In this document: positions 13,938 to 19,677 of the stretch, piece after piece
How the letters are laid out: every line of letters begins with the position of its first letter
Position numbering within the stretch: position 1 is the stretch's first letter
IMG/VR virus record: IMGVR_UViG_3300046009_001894
Location: 1 to 20,038 of that record
DNA from: a virus
Length of the DNA stretch: 20,038 nt
Direction: 5' to 3' (one strand)
Program-made: the position numbers and the translations under genes
Notes under the pieces: generated by a model
Seen by the model: only the letters and a program-made list of their open reading frames with translations
The model's database searches: none
Told to the model about the DNA's origin: nothing

Positions 13938-14227
13938 TTCTTGTTCCTCGCTGAGATTGCCTTAGCTTTCGACCGTGCATCTGCTTTGGACGATGCGCCC
14001 CAGGCTCGGAGGGACAGTAGAAGGCGAGTGGGTTCGCCATTCTTGTACTCAGGCCCGGGCATATTGCCCATACGCGCTAGGAAGGAGGCCCGTCGCGGGT
14101 TATCGCCTGATTTGACGGGAGGTTTGAGGTTCCCGCCTGTAGATTCATTATAGGACTTTCTGCCTTTGGCGTTAAGCCCTCCAGCAGGGTTTTTGCCCTC
14201 TTTCCGAGTCCAGGCAGGGCTTTTCAT
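13934..14227 (-). CDS. Conserved basic phage protein (DUF6321-like)
   Basis: A 97-residue, strongly basic protein with the pattern PAWTRKEGKNPAGGLNAKGR, then LKPPVKSGDNPRRASFLARM and LLLSLRAWGASSKADARSKA. This KEGKNPxGGLNxKGR...NPRRxSFLARMG...LxLSLxAWGAxSKxxA arrangement is widely conserved in phages, and I place it with moderate confidence in the DUF6321 group. No enzymatic motif is visible. The start lies in an ATGA overlap with the 51-residue gene. The high Lys/Arg and Gly content suggests nucleic-acid contact, possibly inside the virion, but no function has been assigned. Confidence 0.75.
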   Translation of the reverse strand: MKSPAWTRKEGKNPAGGLNAKGRKSYNESTGGNLKPPVKSGDNPRRASFLARMGNMPGPEYKNGEPTRLLLSLRAWGASSKADARSKAKAISARNKK

Positions 14228-14379
14228 TTCTTCCTCGCCGCACGCATATTGTCAATAAGATTGGGGTAAAGCCGACCAGCAGCCTTAGCCATCTTCTTAG
14301 CAGCAGCCTTCTTGGCGGGAGTTAGAGGCTTTGAAGCGCCCAAAGACTTCGGACGCTTTTTATCCCAGACCTCTTTCAC
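14224..14379 (-). CDS. Tiny Lys/Ala-rich basic protein with GTG start
   Basis: A 51-residue protein starting at GTG 14379, which sits in a GTGA overlap with the upstream 52-residue gene, and ending in an ATGA overlap with the DUF6321-like gene. It begins VKEVWDKKRPKSLGASKPLT and continues with a Lys/Ala-rich helix, then GRLYPNLIDNMRAARKK. The Ala/Lys-rich part and tail of this kind recur in tiny phage proteins. It is strongly basic with no hydrophobic span. It could bind nucleic acid, but that is inference from charge only. Confidence 0.75.
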   Translation of the reverse strand: MKEVWDKKRPKSLGASKPLTPAKKAAAKKMAKAAGRLYPNLIDNMRAARKK

Positions 14380-14534
14380 TTCTTCTTCCGGGCTTTACCG
14401 GCCTCAGAAAGTGCAATTGCCACTGCCTGTTTAGGACTCTTGACAACAGGGCCACCTTTTCCGGAGTGCAGCGTACCAGCCTTGTACTCACGCATGACCT
14501 TGCTGATCTTTTTCTCAGCTTTGGTCTTTTTCAT
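14376..14534 (-). CDS. Tiny conserved basic protein (DUF6496-like)
   Basis: A 52-residue protein. It contains VMREYKAGTLHSGKGGPVVK followed by SPKQAVAIALSEAGKARKKK; the pattern KVMxEYKxGxLxSGxxGPxVKxxKQAxAIALSEA is common in tiny phage and bacterial proteins, which I associate with DUF6496. It starts at ATG 14534 and ends in a GTGA overlap with the next gene. It is strongly basic. Function unknown. Confidence 0.8.
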   Translation of the reverse strand: MKKTKAEKKISKVMREYKAGTLHSGKGGPVVKSPKQAVAIALSEAGKARKKK

Positions 14535-14680
14535 TTGCCACGGCCCATCTTTTTGACCATTTTGGGTGCTTTCATAGCTTTTGGCATGGCTTTAGGCTTG
14601 CCAACAGCAACCATAATTGCTACAGGCATACCCATTTTCTTGCCAGACTTCTTTTCCATTTTGGGTGCTTTACCGTACAT
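14531..14680 (-). CDS. Tiny Lys/Met-rich basic protein
   Basis: A 49-residue protein starting at ATG 14680 with AAAGGA upstream; longer starts (to 14716) overlap the preceding gene and lack a site. By count it has 14 lysines and 9 methionines, with repeats of PKAM and KMVKKM type motifs, and the middle is GMPVAIMVAVG. The composition is unlike its neighbours. It ends in an overlap with the next gene's ATG. No family is recognised; charge suggests nucleic-acid or membrane contact. Confidence 0.65.
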   Translation of the reverse strand: MYGKAPKMEKKSGKKMGMPVAIMVAVGKPKAMPKAMKAPKMVKKMGRGK

Positions 14681-14682
14681 GA

Positions 14683-15084
14683 TCAATCCTTTGTGATAGG
14701 CCCACCAGACTTCCAAGCATCACAAGTGCGGGCCGCTGCACAAGTGAACTGGAATAAGTCGCAGTAACCAAGATCGGCTGCTGCAACAAACTCCTCATCG
14801 TAAGACAATTCGCCCTCATTTTCATCTTTTTCCAGTCCACCTATGATGCACTGCATCATTTTTGGCGTCTGGATGAAGGCGGCACAGTTTCCACAACGCA
14901 TCCCCTTGATCGCTTCGGTGGGAGCGTTATACATCTTGGCCTTTTTCAGCCAAAAAGCATCGTTTGGCTCGTCAGGATTGGGCGGTCCATAGCCATACTC
15001 CTTGAACGCATGGTTGCGGTTCTTGAGGTTGACATGAACGTCTTGTGTAGCTATTGGGCACACAGCCCCTGAAAGCATACCCAT
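14683..15084 (-). CDS. Cys-rich protein, possible iron-sulfur (HiPIP-like) or zinc protein
   Basis: A 133-residue protein with seven cysteines: Cys9, then a cluster at 64, 67, 79, 108, 115 and 121. The C-terminal half has CGNCAAFI, MMQCIIGG, GYCDLFQFTCAAARTCDAWK. The CxxC...C...C layout near an aromatic DLFQF stretch recalls small high-potential iron-sulfur proteins, and similar Cys-rich proteins are known in virion operons of short-tailed phages. The N-terminal half is polar with GPPNPDEP and no signal peptide. Whether the site binds an iron-sulfur cluster, zinc or forms disulfides cannot be told from sequence. It starts one base before the upstream gene's stop codon, so expression is coupled. 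Confidence 0.6.
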   Translation of the reverse strand: MGMLSGAVCPIATQDVHVNLKNRNHAFKEYGYGPPNPDEPNDAFWLKKAKMYNAPTEAIKGMRCGNCAAFIQTPKMMQCIIGGLEKDENEGELSYDEEFVAAADLGYCDLFQFTCAAARTCDAWKSGGPITKD

Positions 15085-15085
15085 G

Positions 15086-15295
15086 CTAGGTGCCTTTTTG
15101 CTGCTTAGGTGGGCGTCCAGGCTTTTTGGCTGCTACTGGCGCAGTCATAGGAAGAGGACGACTTTCTTCCTGTTTCTCATCTTCTTCTGGCTCATTGACG
15201 CGAACATAGCCAGAATGACCCTTCATGGACTCAATGTCGTGCGTGTAAGTGAACGTCACCGTGTTACCACTTGCCAAACAACGAAAAGTTGCCAT
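15086..15295 (-). CDS. Small protein with AT-hook-like C-terminus
   Basis: A 69-residue protein starting at ATG 15295. The N-terminal 35 residues (TFRCLASGNTVTFTYTHDIE then a GHSGYVRV motif) look like a short beta domain. The middle is acidic (EPEEDEKQEE) and the C-terminus is APVAAKKPGRPPKQQKG, with the GRP core of an AT-hook DNA-binding motif. The acidic-basic layout fits a small DNA- or capsid-contacting protein. An upstream in-frame start (15331) would overlap the previous gene by about 30 bases and is less likely. No family recognised. Confidence 0.6.
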   Translation of the reverse strand: MATFRCLASGNTVTFTYTHDIESMKGHSGYVRVNEPEEDEKQEESRPLPMTAPVAAKKPGRPPKQQKGT

Positions 15296-15299
15296 TGTC

Positions 15300-15575
15300 T
15301 TATCCGTAAATAGGAATGTACCCATCAGCACTCACAAGCCATGCTTTGGTTGCTGATGCGTCTTCGTAAACAGGGATGTAGTCAATCCAGGCTTTCTTAC
15401 CTGTAACTGACCCAAGGATGTCTGCATCAATGTTCCCATCGTAGGAATTGAGAATTCCAGGGGAGCCAGCAGTTTTGACGGGGATGTAATCTGACCAGCG
15501 AGTCAGACCTGTGAGGGTCGTGATCTTGAAAACAACCATCTTCCCGTTGTTAGAGGGAAAAGTCTGAGGAACCAT
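15300..15575 (-). CDS. Small protein with three YIPV-type repeats
   Basis: A 91-residue protein with a strong ribosome binding site (GGAGGTG) before ATG 15575. Three short motifs repeat: SDYIPVK, IDYIPVYE and GYIPIYG at the C-terminus, spaced by 30 to 40 residues and flanked by Trp (RWSDYIPV, KAWIDYIPV). This suggests a repeated beta-strand unit, as in small surface or fibre-like virion proteins. It lies directly downstream of a strong terminator. Function unknown. Confidence 0.65.
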   Translation of the reverse strand: MVPQTFPSNNGKMVVFKITTLTGLTRWSDYIPVKTAGSPGILNSYDGNIDADILGSVTGKKAWIDYIPVYEDASATKAWLVSADGYIPIYG

Positions 15576-15588
15576 TTACACCTCCAAA

Positions 15589-15616
15589 GAAAAAAACAGG
15601 GGGCTTGTGGCCCCCC
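15589..15616 (-). terminator. Intrinsic terminator downstream of the capsid-accessory gene
   Basis: Read on the minus strand, the stem GGGGGC and GCCCCC (15610-15615 with 15599-15604) closes a 5-base loop and is followed by TGTTTTTTTC, including an uninterrupted run of seven T (15590-15596). It lies directly after the stop of the 107-residue accessory gene and just before the ribosome binding site of the next gene, so it probably lowers expression of everything downstream. Confidence 0.85.
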
Positions 15617-15620
15617 GTCC

Positions 15621-15944
15621 TTACACAGCACGCCCGATAACGAGCGTAACAGTGGTCGATGCCAGATTCACAGAACCGGCAGTCGGGTTGTAGGTAACGA
15701 TAGTCACCGTATTAGCAGCAGAAACATAAGCCCGTTTCACCAGACCAGCCTCGCTAACACCGTGCGAAAAACCGATAACCATATCACCCAGTGCTACGCC
15801 AGGAACAGTGACCGTATCCGTGTCGGTAGCACCAGCCGAAACTGCGCCAGCGTCAAGGGTACATTGCACTTCCCAGGTGTCCGAGAACAAGCCCCGGAAT
15901 TGATCGTTTCCACGACGGGAAACAACAGCGGTTGCAGCAGCCAT
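15621..15944 (-). CDS. Small capsid-accessory (decoration/head-fibre-like) protein
   Basis: A 107-residue protein rich in Ala, Thr, Val and Gly, with beta-strand segments (for example TDTDTVTVPGVALGDMVIGF and ANTVTIVTYNPTAGSVNLAS). Directly follows the major capsid gene and is flanked on both sides by intrinsic terminators, which suggests a high copy number, as for capsid decoration proteins. It has a good ribosome binding site (TAGGAG) before ATG 15944. No decoration protein family is recognised with certainty; role inferred from location and composition. Confidence 0.65.
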   Translation of the reverse strand: MAAATAVVSRRGNDQFRGLFSDTWEVQCTLDAGAVSAGATDTDTVTVPGVALGDMVIGFSHGVSEAGLVKRAYVSAANTVTIVTYNPTAGSVNLASTTVTLVIGRAV

Positions 15945-15959
15945 TTCAATCTCCTATAA

Positions 15960-15988
15960 GAAAAAGATCCCTCCCCCGAAGGGGAGGG
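15960..15988 (-). terminator. Intrinsic terminator downstream of the major capsid gene
   Basis: Read on the minus strand, CCCTCCCC pairs perfectly with GGGGAGGG (15981-15988 with 15969-15976) across a TTCG tetraloop, followed by ATCTTTTTCTT. An 8-bp GC stem with a UUCG loop and a T-run is a classic strong terminator. It lies 11 bases after the capsid stop codon and 16 bases before the accessory gene start. Confidence 0.9.
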
Positions 15989-15999
15989 GACAACTGCAA

Positions 16000-16974
16000 T
16001 TAGGCCGGAACAGCCAGGGCAAAAGCAGCGGAAGCGTCAGCAGCAGTGCTGGTAGCGTTGGTACGCAAAGCCTTCACACCGTAGATCGTGTCAGCGGTGA
16101 ACAAAGTACCCAGGTACTCTTGCTTGTACTGAGTCTGCGAACGGATGCCAAGCTGCTCAACCAGAACCATCGCATCGCGGTGGCCCATCAAGCAGATACG
16201 GTCAGCGCCACCATTTCCAGCGCCAGTGTCAGCGTTCGACGAAGAGAACACTGCCATGCCGTACAGTTGGCCGATCTCACCATTGCGGATAGCATCGCCG
16301 TTGCCAACGAATGCTTGCTCGGTATAACGGGCCAGACCCATCAGGGTGTTGCGGCTCGACGGGGGGATCAGGAAGAAACGACCGTCCATAGGAACATCGT
16401 TGTCATCCAGACGCTGAATGGTGCGGCGGATAGCAGCATCAGTCAGAGCGGCAGCGTTGGACGAGGTGCTGTTGTAAGCAGTCGTACCATCAGAGCCGAT
16501 GAACGCCTTGGTCGAGCTATTGCTGGTGGCATAGTCGTTGGTGCCAACGGTTGCGCCGTTGAAGTAACGACCAAGCTGGACCAGATCGGTATCCATGCGA
16601 CGAGCCAGGGCGTAACCAGCGTCTTCCGTGTAGAAAGCGCGCAGGCTGGTCAGGGCTTGCACTTCAACGATGTCCTCGATCAAGCGGCTGTACTCAAAGT
16701 GCTTGTTGATCAGCACTTGAATGTTGGTGTCGCTCTCTGCAATCAGAGTAACGGCATCGGTAGCCACCTTAGCGTTGGCGGTGCCACGAGCGGGCGACGG
16801 GATGTTAACGGTGTCACCCTTCTTGCCTTTGAAAGACATACGCTTGACCAGATTGGCCAGAACGAGGTTCTTTTTAAAGGCAGCAACAATCTCATCACTC
16901 CAAATTTCGGGGATGAAGTTAGCTGCGGAAGTGGTCGTAACCGCATTGTTAGGTGCGAAAGCAGTGTTTGCCAT
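16000..16974 (-). CDS. Major capsid protein (HK97-like fold)
   Basis: A 324-residue protein. The N-terminus (FIPEIWSDEIVAAFKKNLVL), GDTVNIPSPARGTANAK around 53-69, and KHFEYSRLIEDIVEVQALTS at 91-110 with YALARRMDTDL (121-131) match the pattern of major capsid proteins of short-tailed phages, in which the last stretch forms the long spine helix. The C-terminal region includes YTEQAFVGN and KQEYLGTLFTADTIYGVKAL. It follows the scaffold gene and is followed by a terminator, as expected for a highly expressed head protein. Start at ATG 16974 is preceded by GGAG. It lacks an obvious extended N-terminal scaffold domain, consistent with the separate scaffold gene. Confidence 0.9.
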   Translation of the reverse strand: MANTAFAPNNAVTTTSAANFIPEIWSDEIVAAFKKNLVLANLVKRMSFKGKKGDTVNIPSPARGTANAKVATDAVTLIAESDTNIQVLINKHFEYSRLIEDIVEVQALTSLRAFYTEDAGYALARRMDTDLVQLGRYFNGATVGTNDYATSNSSTKAFIGSDGTTAYNSTSSNAAALTDAAIRRTIQRLDDNDVPMDGRFFLIPPSSRNTLMGLARYTEQAFVGNGDAIRNGEIGQLYGMAVFSSSNADTGAGNGGADRICLMGHRDAMVLVEQLGIRSQTQYKQEYLGTLFTADTIYGVKALRTNATSTAADASAAFALAVPA

Positions 16975-17001
16975 GTTAAATCTCCAAGAAACAAAGGTTG
17001 T

Positions 17002-17730
17002 TTACTTGACTCGCCCCTCGGCATAGGCTTGCATGATCTCATCACTCAAAGCCTCGTACCTAGCAGGGTCCGTCATTTTTAGCCGAATCAGGTCGGCACG
17101 TCGATACACCCTTTTTGAACTCTCTCCAGATCCACCAACATCAACTTGCGCGGCTTTCATTGATTTAGCCCTGCTAGCATCGCTTGCTTGCTCTGCTTGC
17201 TTGGACTTCACCCCGCGAAGTTGCTTGAAGGTAGACAACAGTTCGTTGGCAGAATCATAGTCAAACTCCGCATCTGCTTTTGCATAGAGCGCCAACCGAA
17301 CGGATGAACCTTTCACCCAGTTCTGGAAGTCTGCATCTCCAACTACCTGTTGGTAATCAGGATGCTCCTGCGTCAGCTTCTGCTGAATTTGCAGCTTCTT
17401 GAACTCCATGCTGGCCTGACGGGCAGCAAGGACATCAGGATGCTTTTCTATGGTCGCCTGAACCGCCTTTTGAGGATTCTCAAAGAAGTCTACTTCAGGT
17501 TCTTCCTGTTTTGCTGGTTGCTTGGAACCGATATTCTGCTTTATAAGCTCATCTGCGAGTTTTCGGACCTCACCGACCTCTTGGGCCTGTTTACCAATTA
17601 GCTTTTCAGCCTCTTGGTGCATCCGAATGATCTCTTCGAGACTTTTATCCCTGTATTTTTCAGGAAGCTCGTTTTTTGATTCCTCGACTTGGAGTTCGCC
17701 TAGCTCTTCAGGTTCTTTGTCAATCAGCAT
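17002..17730 (-). CDS. Scaffolding protein
   Basis: A 242-residue acidic, helical protein typical of capsid scaffolds. It starts at ATG 17730 (AGGA upstream); a longer in-frame TTG start at 17766 is less likely. Features: EELPEKYRDK-like opening (NELPEKYRDKSLEEIIRMHQ), predicted coiled coils at about 30-70 and 85-120, a charged middle, and the C-terminal segment SKRVYRRADLIRLKMTDPAR followed by ALSDEIMQAYAEGRVK. Such a basic C-terminal helical end is the coat-binding element of phage scaffolds. It lies directly upstream of the major capsid gene. It is lost from the head during packaging in known systems. Confidence 0.85.
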   Translation of the reverse strand: MLIDKEPEELGELQVEESKNELPEKYRDKSLEEIIRMHQEAEKLIGKQAQEVGEVRKLADELIKQNIGSKQPAKQEEPEVDFFENPQKAVQATIEKHPDVLAARQASMEFKKLQIQQKLTQEHPDYQQVVGDADFQNWVKGSSVRLALYAKADAEFDYDSANELLSTFKQLRGVKSKQAEQASDASRAKSMKAAQVDVGGSGESSKRVYRRADLIRLKMTDPARYEALSDEIMQAYAEGRVK

Positions 17731-17780
17731 ATGTTTTCCTGCCAAAAATGGTTGTAGGAGATTCAACTCGGTCCAATGAC

Positions 17781-18008
17781 TTATGAGTTGGCTTTGCGCT
17801 CCGCTTTCAACTTTTCGATGTGTTTACGCTCAAACCGACCGTGTTCGCTCGGAAAGTGCCCAGACCACCCCTCAAGTTTGAATTTAGGAGCACTCATGAT
17901 GCGATGGGCGATACCACCACATCCACACTGAACAGTAGCTGTCTCATAACCAACTAGCTTCTCAGTGCGCTGTCCGCATTTGCAGACAAATTCATACATT
18001 CTTCGCAT
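17781..18008 (-). CDS. FmdB-type zinc-ribbon protein
   Basis: A 75-residue protein with two CxC pairs, Cys9/Cys11 (FVCKCGQ) and Cys28/Cys30 (VQCGCGG), in the layout of the FmdB zinc-ribbon family, which begins M-Y-E-F and is followed by HRIMSAPKFKLEGWSGHFPS. The C-terminus (GRFERKHIEKLKAERK) is a basic helix. ATG 18008 is favoured over ATG 17999 because GAGGA stands 6 bases upstream. In phage genomes small FmdB-like proteins often sit near the head genes. The biochemical role is not known; FmdB members are annotated as putative regulators on weak evidence. Confidence 0.85.
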   Translation of the reverse strand: MRRMYEFVCKCGQRTEKLVGYETATVQCGCGGIAHRIMSAPKFKLEGWSGHFPSEHGRFERKHIEKLKAERKANS

Positions 18009-18231
18009 TCAAGTCCTCGTATGCGTCTTCGCTGACCTTTTTCAAGGTTTTTAGCCAAGTAAGAATGGAAATCTCACCCTTGCGGAATTGTAAAGCCTTC
18101 TCGTCAGGGATACTACTTACATTGTTCATAGATGCCAACATATTGTCAACATCTTCCATTAAATCTATCCACCCAGGCTGGGAAAATAGGTCAAATCGGT
18201 CTTCGTAGTAACGCTGTAACTCTGGGGTCAC
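17992..18231 (-). CDS. Small acidic helical protein with GTG start
   Basis: A 79-residue protein starting at GTG 18231 inside a GTGA overlap with the preceding gene; AAGGA stands 8 bases before it. It is helical and acidic, with YYEDRFDLFSQPGWIDLMED and LTWLKTLKKVSEDAYEDL. This type of short protein recurs upstream of scaffold genes in short-tailed phages, but I know no function. Its end overlaps the FmdB-like gene. Confidence 0.65.
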   Translation of the reverse strand: MTPELQRYYEDRFDLFSQPGWIDLMEDVDNMLASMNNVSSIPDEKALQFRKGEISILTWLKTLKKVSEDAYEDLNAKNV

Positions 18232-18701
18232 TGATTCATTCCTTCAAGAACAGCCCAAACAACCACAGAAATAGATCCTATAGCTATCATCAAACCACCA
18301 ATTATGATGAAAAGCTCGTCCATTTCCTGTTTTTTGCGCTTCTCAGCCTCTTTTCTACGCCTAGCAGCGTGTGCAGCCTGAACTTCCATCTGCTGCGCCC
18401 TAGCCGCTATACGCATCCATACGTCCATCTTGTTGCTCTGGAAGAACAACATCTTGATCTGCTCTTCAAACTGCTTGGCTTGCTCAATCGCCATTTCTAG
18501 TTCGATAGCTTTGCCCAGCGCAGATCCCTTAAATTCGCCTTGTTTAGATTTCTCTACAACCTCAATAGCTTCGGCTTTGGCGTCAAAGTACTTACCCAAA
18601 ACAGGCCCAAGCGATGCAACATCGTCAACCGTTTCGGCAACCTTTTTGACAAGGGCTACGGCTGAAGATACTGCTGCCAGGGCGCTGATTGGATCAATCA
18701 T
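18228..18701 (-). CDS. Coiled-coil protein with C-terminal membrane segment
   Basis: A 157-residue protein starting at ATG 18701, which sits in an ATGA overlap with the upstream gene; the longer in-frame start at 18764 is rejected. The N-terminal SALAAVSSAVALVKKVAETV is amphipathic and hydrophobic. A charged coiled coil runs from about 60 to 130 (MRIAARAQQMEVQAAHAARR, then a KEAEKRKKQEMDEL stretch), and residues about 131-150 (FIIIGGLMIAIGSISVVVWA) form a membrane span at the C-terminus. The layout could suit a holin, a spanin-like or a membrane-associated factor, but it does not match a known family. Confidence 0.65.
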   Translation of the reverse strand: MIDPISALAAVSSAVALVKKVAETVDDVASLGPVLGKYFDAKAEAIEVVEKSKQGEFKGSALGKAIELEMAIEQAKQFEEQIKMLFFQSNKMDVWMRIAARAQQMEVQAAHAARRRKEAEKRKKQEMDELFIIIGGLMIAIGSISVVVWAVLEGMNQ

Positions 18702-18934
18702 GTCATCAACTCTAGCGTAAGTCCGACAATTATTCCAGGCAGCGCCGTCGCAATAGCGTCCCAAACATCAGGCTGACCTTCTTTGCGATACCACTGCTGA
18801 TACTCATAGAACAGGCCAAAAACGATCCCACCGATTGCGACAGCCCAGCCTACTGGCAAATAGTGGACAGCAACCAACACAGCGGTTGCGCCCACTCCCA
18901 TTGCCAGATGCTGTAGCTTGTCTTTCGGAATCAT
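18698..18934 (-). CDS. Small membrane protein with HxxxG start and D-rich loop
   Basis: A 78-residue protein starting at ATG 18934, which is confirmed by an ATGA overlap with the preceding gene. It begins MIPKDKLQHLAMGVGATAVL, the KDKLxHLxxGxGA pattern of a conserved phage membrane family resembling YfiM, then has two hydrophobic spans (WAVAIGGIVFGLFYEYQ and TALPGIIVGLTLELM) around a polar loop with PDVWDAIAT. It is probably an inner-membrane protein. A possible role is lysis or superinfection control, but the sequence does not say. Confidence 0.65.
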   Translation of the reverse strand: MIPKDKLQHLAMGVGATAVLVAVHYLPVGWAVAIGGIVFGLFYEYQQWYRKEGQPDVWDAIATALPGIIVGLTLELMT

Positions 18935-19110
18935 TTTGAAATCCAAATCGCAGCGAAGATAGTCCCAGCCATCGACACAAGCATCACGCCAGCAGTCCGC
19001 ATCATGATTCCTTCAATGCGTTTAAGGCGGGCATTGATCTGCTCGTACCGTAATGCACAGATTTCTTCGTGAGTAGACAGTCGTGCTTCTGTCGCGTCAA
19101 TGGTGGTCAT
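18931..19110 (-). CDS. XhlA-like membrane protein
   Basis: A 59-residue protein. Residues 5-36 (DATEARLSTHEEICALRYEQ and on to INARLKRIEG) are a short coiled coil; residues 40-57 (AGVMLVSMAGTIFAAIWI) form one membrane span close to the C-terminus. This helix-plus-TM layout is typical of XhlA-like phage proteins, small membrane proteins associated with lysis and often encoded beside a holin. It ends in an ATGA overlap with the next membrane protein gene. Confidence 0.7.
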   Translation of the reverse strand: MTTIDATEARLSTHEEICALRYEQINARLKRIEGIMMRTAGVMLVSMAGTIFAAIWISK

Positions 19111-19112
19111 TT

Positions 19113-19334
19113 TCAGTCTTCAGCTTTGACGGTTGATTCCAAGGATTGCCGGAGCATCTTCAAGAATGCGTCCTTGCCGACCCTGAGTTGATCGAATTGA
19201 AATTGACAAGAGCCGATCTTCCTGTCCAAGTCCATGCAGTGTTCAAGCATCACTCGCTGCTCCTGCGTGAAGTCGTCAAGGTTGTACTCTTTGCCTTCAA
19301 TGCTCACAGTCTGGGGGTCTTTGTTATTGCCCAT
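19113..19334 (-). CDS. Small helical phage protein (DUF6447-like)
   Basis: A 73-residue protein. It has SIEGKEYNLDDFTQEQRVML, then a long helix (QFDQLRVGKDAFLKMLRQSL) with coiled-coil character. The pattern of a short N-terminal strand, LDDFTxEQ, and a helix with a conserved middle is that of small phage proteins I associate tentatively with DUF6447. Start ATG 19334 has a perfect AAGGAG site. Function unknown; it lies between the fibre-related genes and the membrane proteins. Confidence 0.65.
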   Translation of the reverse strand: MGNNKDPQTVSIEGKEYNLDDFTQEQRVMLEHCMDLDRKIGSCQFQFDQLRVGKDAFLKMLRQSLESTVKAED

Positions 19335-19353
19335 TCTGTTTCTCCTTCAAGAT

Positions 19354-19375
19354 GCCACCATCATGGGCTGGTGGC
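19354..19375 (-). other. Perfect 7-bp inverted repeat between genes
   Basis: GCCACCA at 19354-19360 and TGGTGGC at 19369-19375 can form a hairpin with an 8-base loop in the 47-base gap between the 94- and 73-residue genes. There is no T-run after it on the minus strand, so it is not a good intrinsic terminator. It may be an mRNA processing or stability element, or chance. Confidence 0.4.
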
Positions 19376-19381
19376 TTGCCA

Positions 19382-19666
19382 TTACCAAGGAGTGCCGCTG
19401 GCAACAACAGGGTTCTTCTGAGCCTCAATCTGTGCAGCCAAAGCCGCCTCAGTTGCAGCCTTGTCCACGCTCTCCCAGACCCACGCCAGCACCTGCTGCT
19501 CGGTCAGGTTGGCATAGGGCACGTTGGGCTGGCCTTCGCTCCATGAGCAGGTGGCATAGACAGAGGCGCTATGGTCGCCGTCTACGGCAGTGGCACGCCA
19601 GTGCGCGGTGGTGACAAAGCCGTCAGAGGTGCGGCGGTCGAGGTTGTCGATTGTCCAGGTGGTCAT
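19382..19666 (-). CDS. Conserved small phage protein (DUF7936-like)
   Basis: A 94-residue protein with WTIDNLDRRTSDGFVTTAHW, then YATCSWSEGQPNVPYANLTE followed by QVLAWVWESV and a Trp-terminated C-terminus. This pattern, with the DxxxxDGFVxxAHW start and QVLxWVWE motif, is a recurring small protein downstream of phage tail fibre genes, which I associate with DUF7936. It has an AAAGGAAAA site before ATG 19666. It is probably a tail or fibre accessory protein, but no function is known. Confidence 0.75.
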   Translation of the reverse strand: MTTWTIDNLDRRTSDGFVTTAHWRATAVDGDHSASVYATCSWSEGQPNVPYANLTEQQVLAWVWESVDKAATEAALAAQIEAQKNPVVASGTPW

Positions 19667-19677
19667 GGTTTTTCCTT

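Noticed and set aside
16975-17001. Weak AT-rich inverted repeat (AAACAA with TTGTTT) between scaffold and capsid
   Set aside because: The stem is short and AT-rich with no T-run, and stopping transcription just before the capsid gene would be counterproductive.
16120-17082. A 320-codon open frame on the plus strand, antisense to the major capsid gene
   Set aside because: It is the mirror of the capsid frame's codon bias, has no recognisable protein pattern, and the capsid gene is certain. Long antisense frames are common opposite GC-biased third codon positions.
18702-18764. Longer start for the coiled-coil membrane protein
   Set aside because: It would overlap the upstream gene by 67 bases, whereas ATG 18701 forms a normal ATGA overlap.
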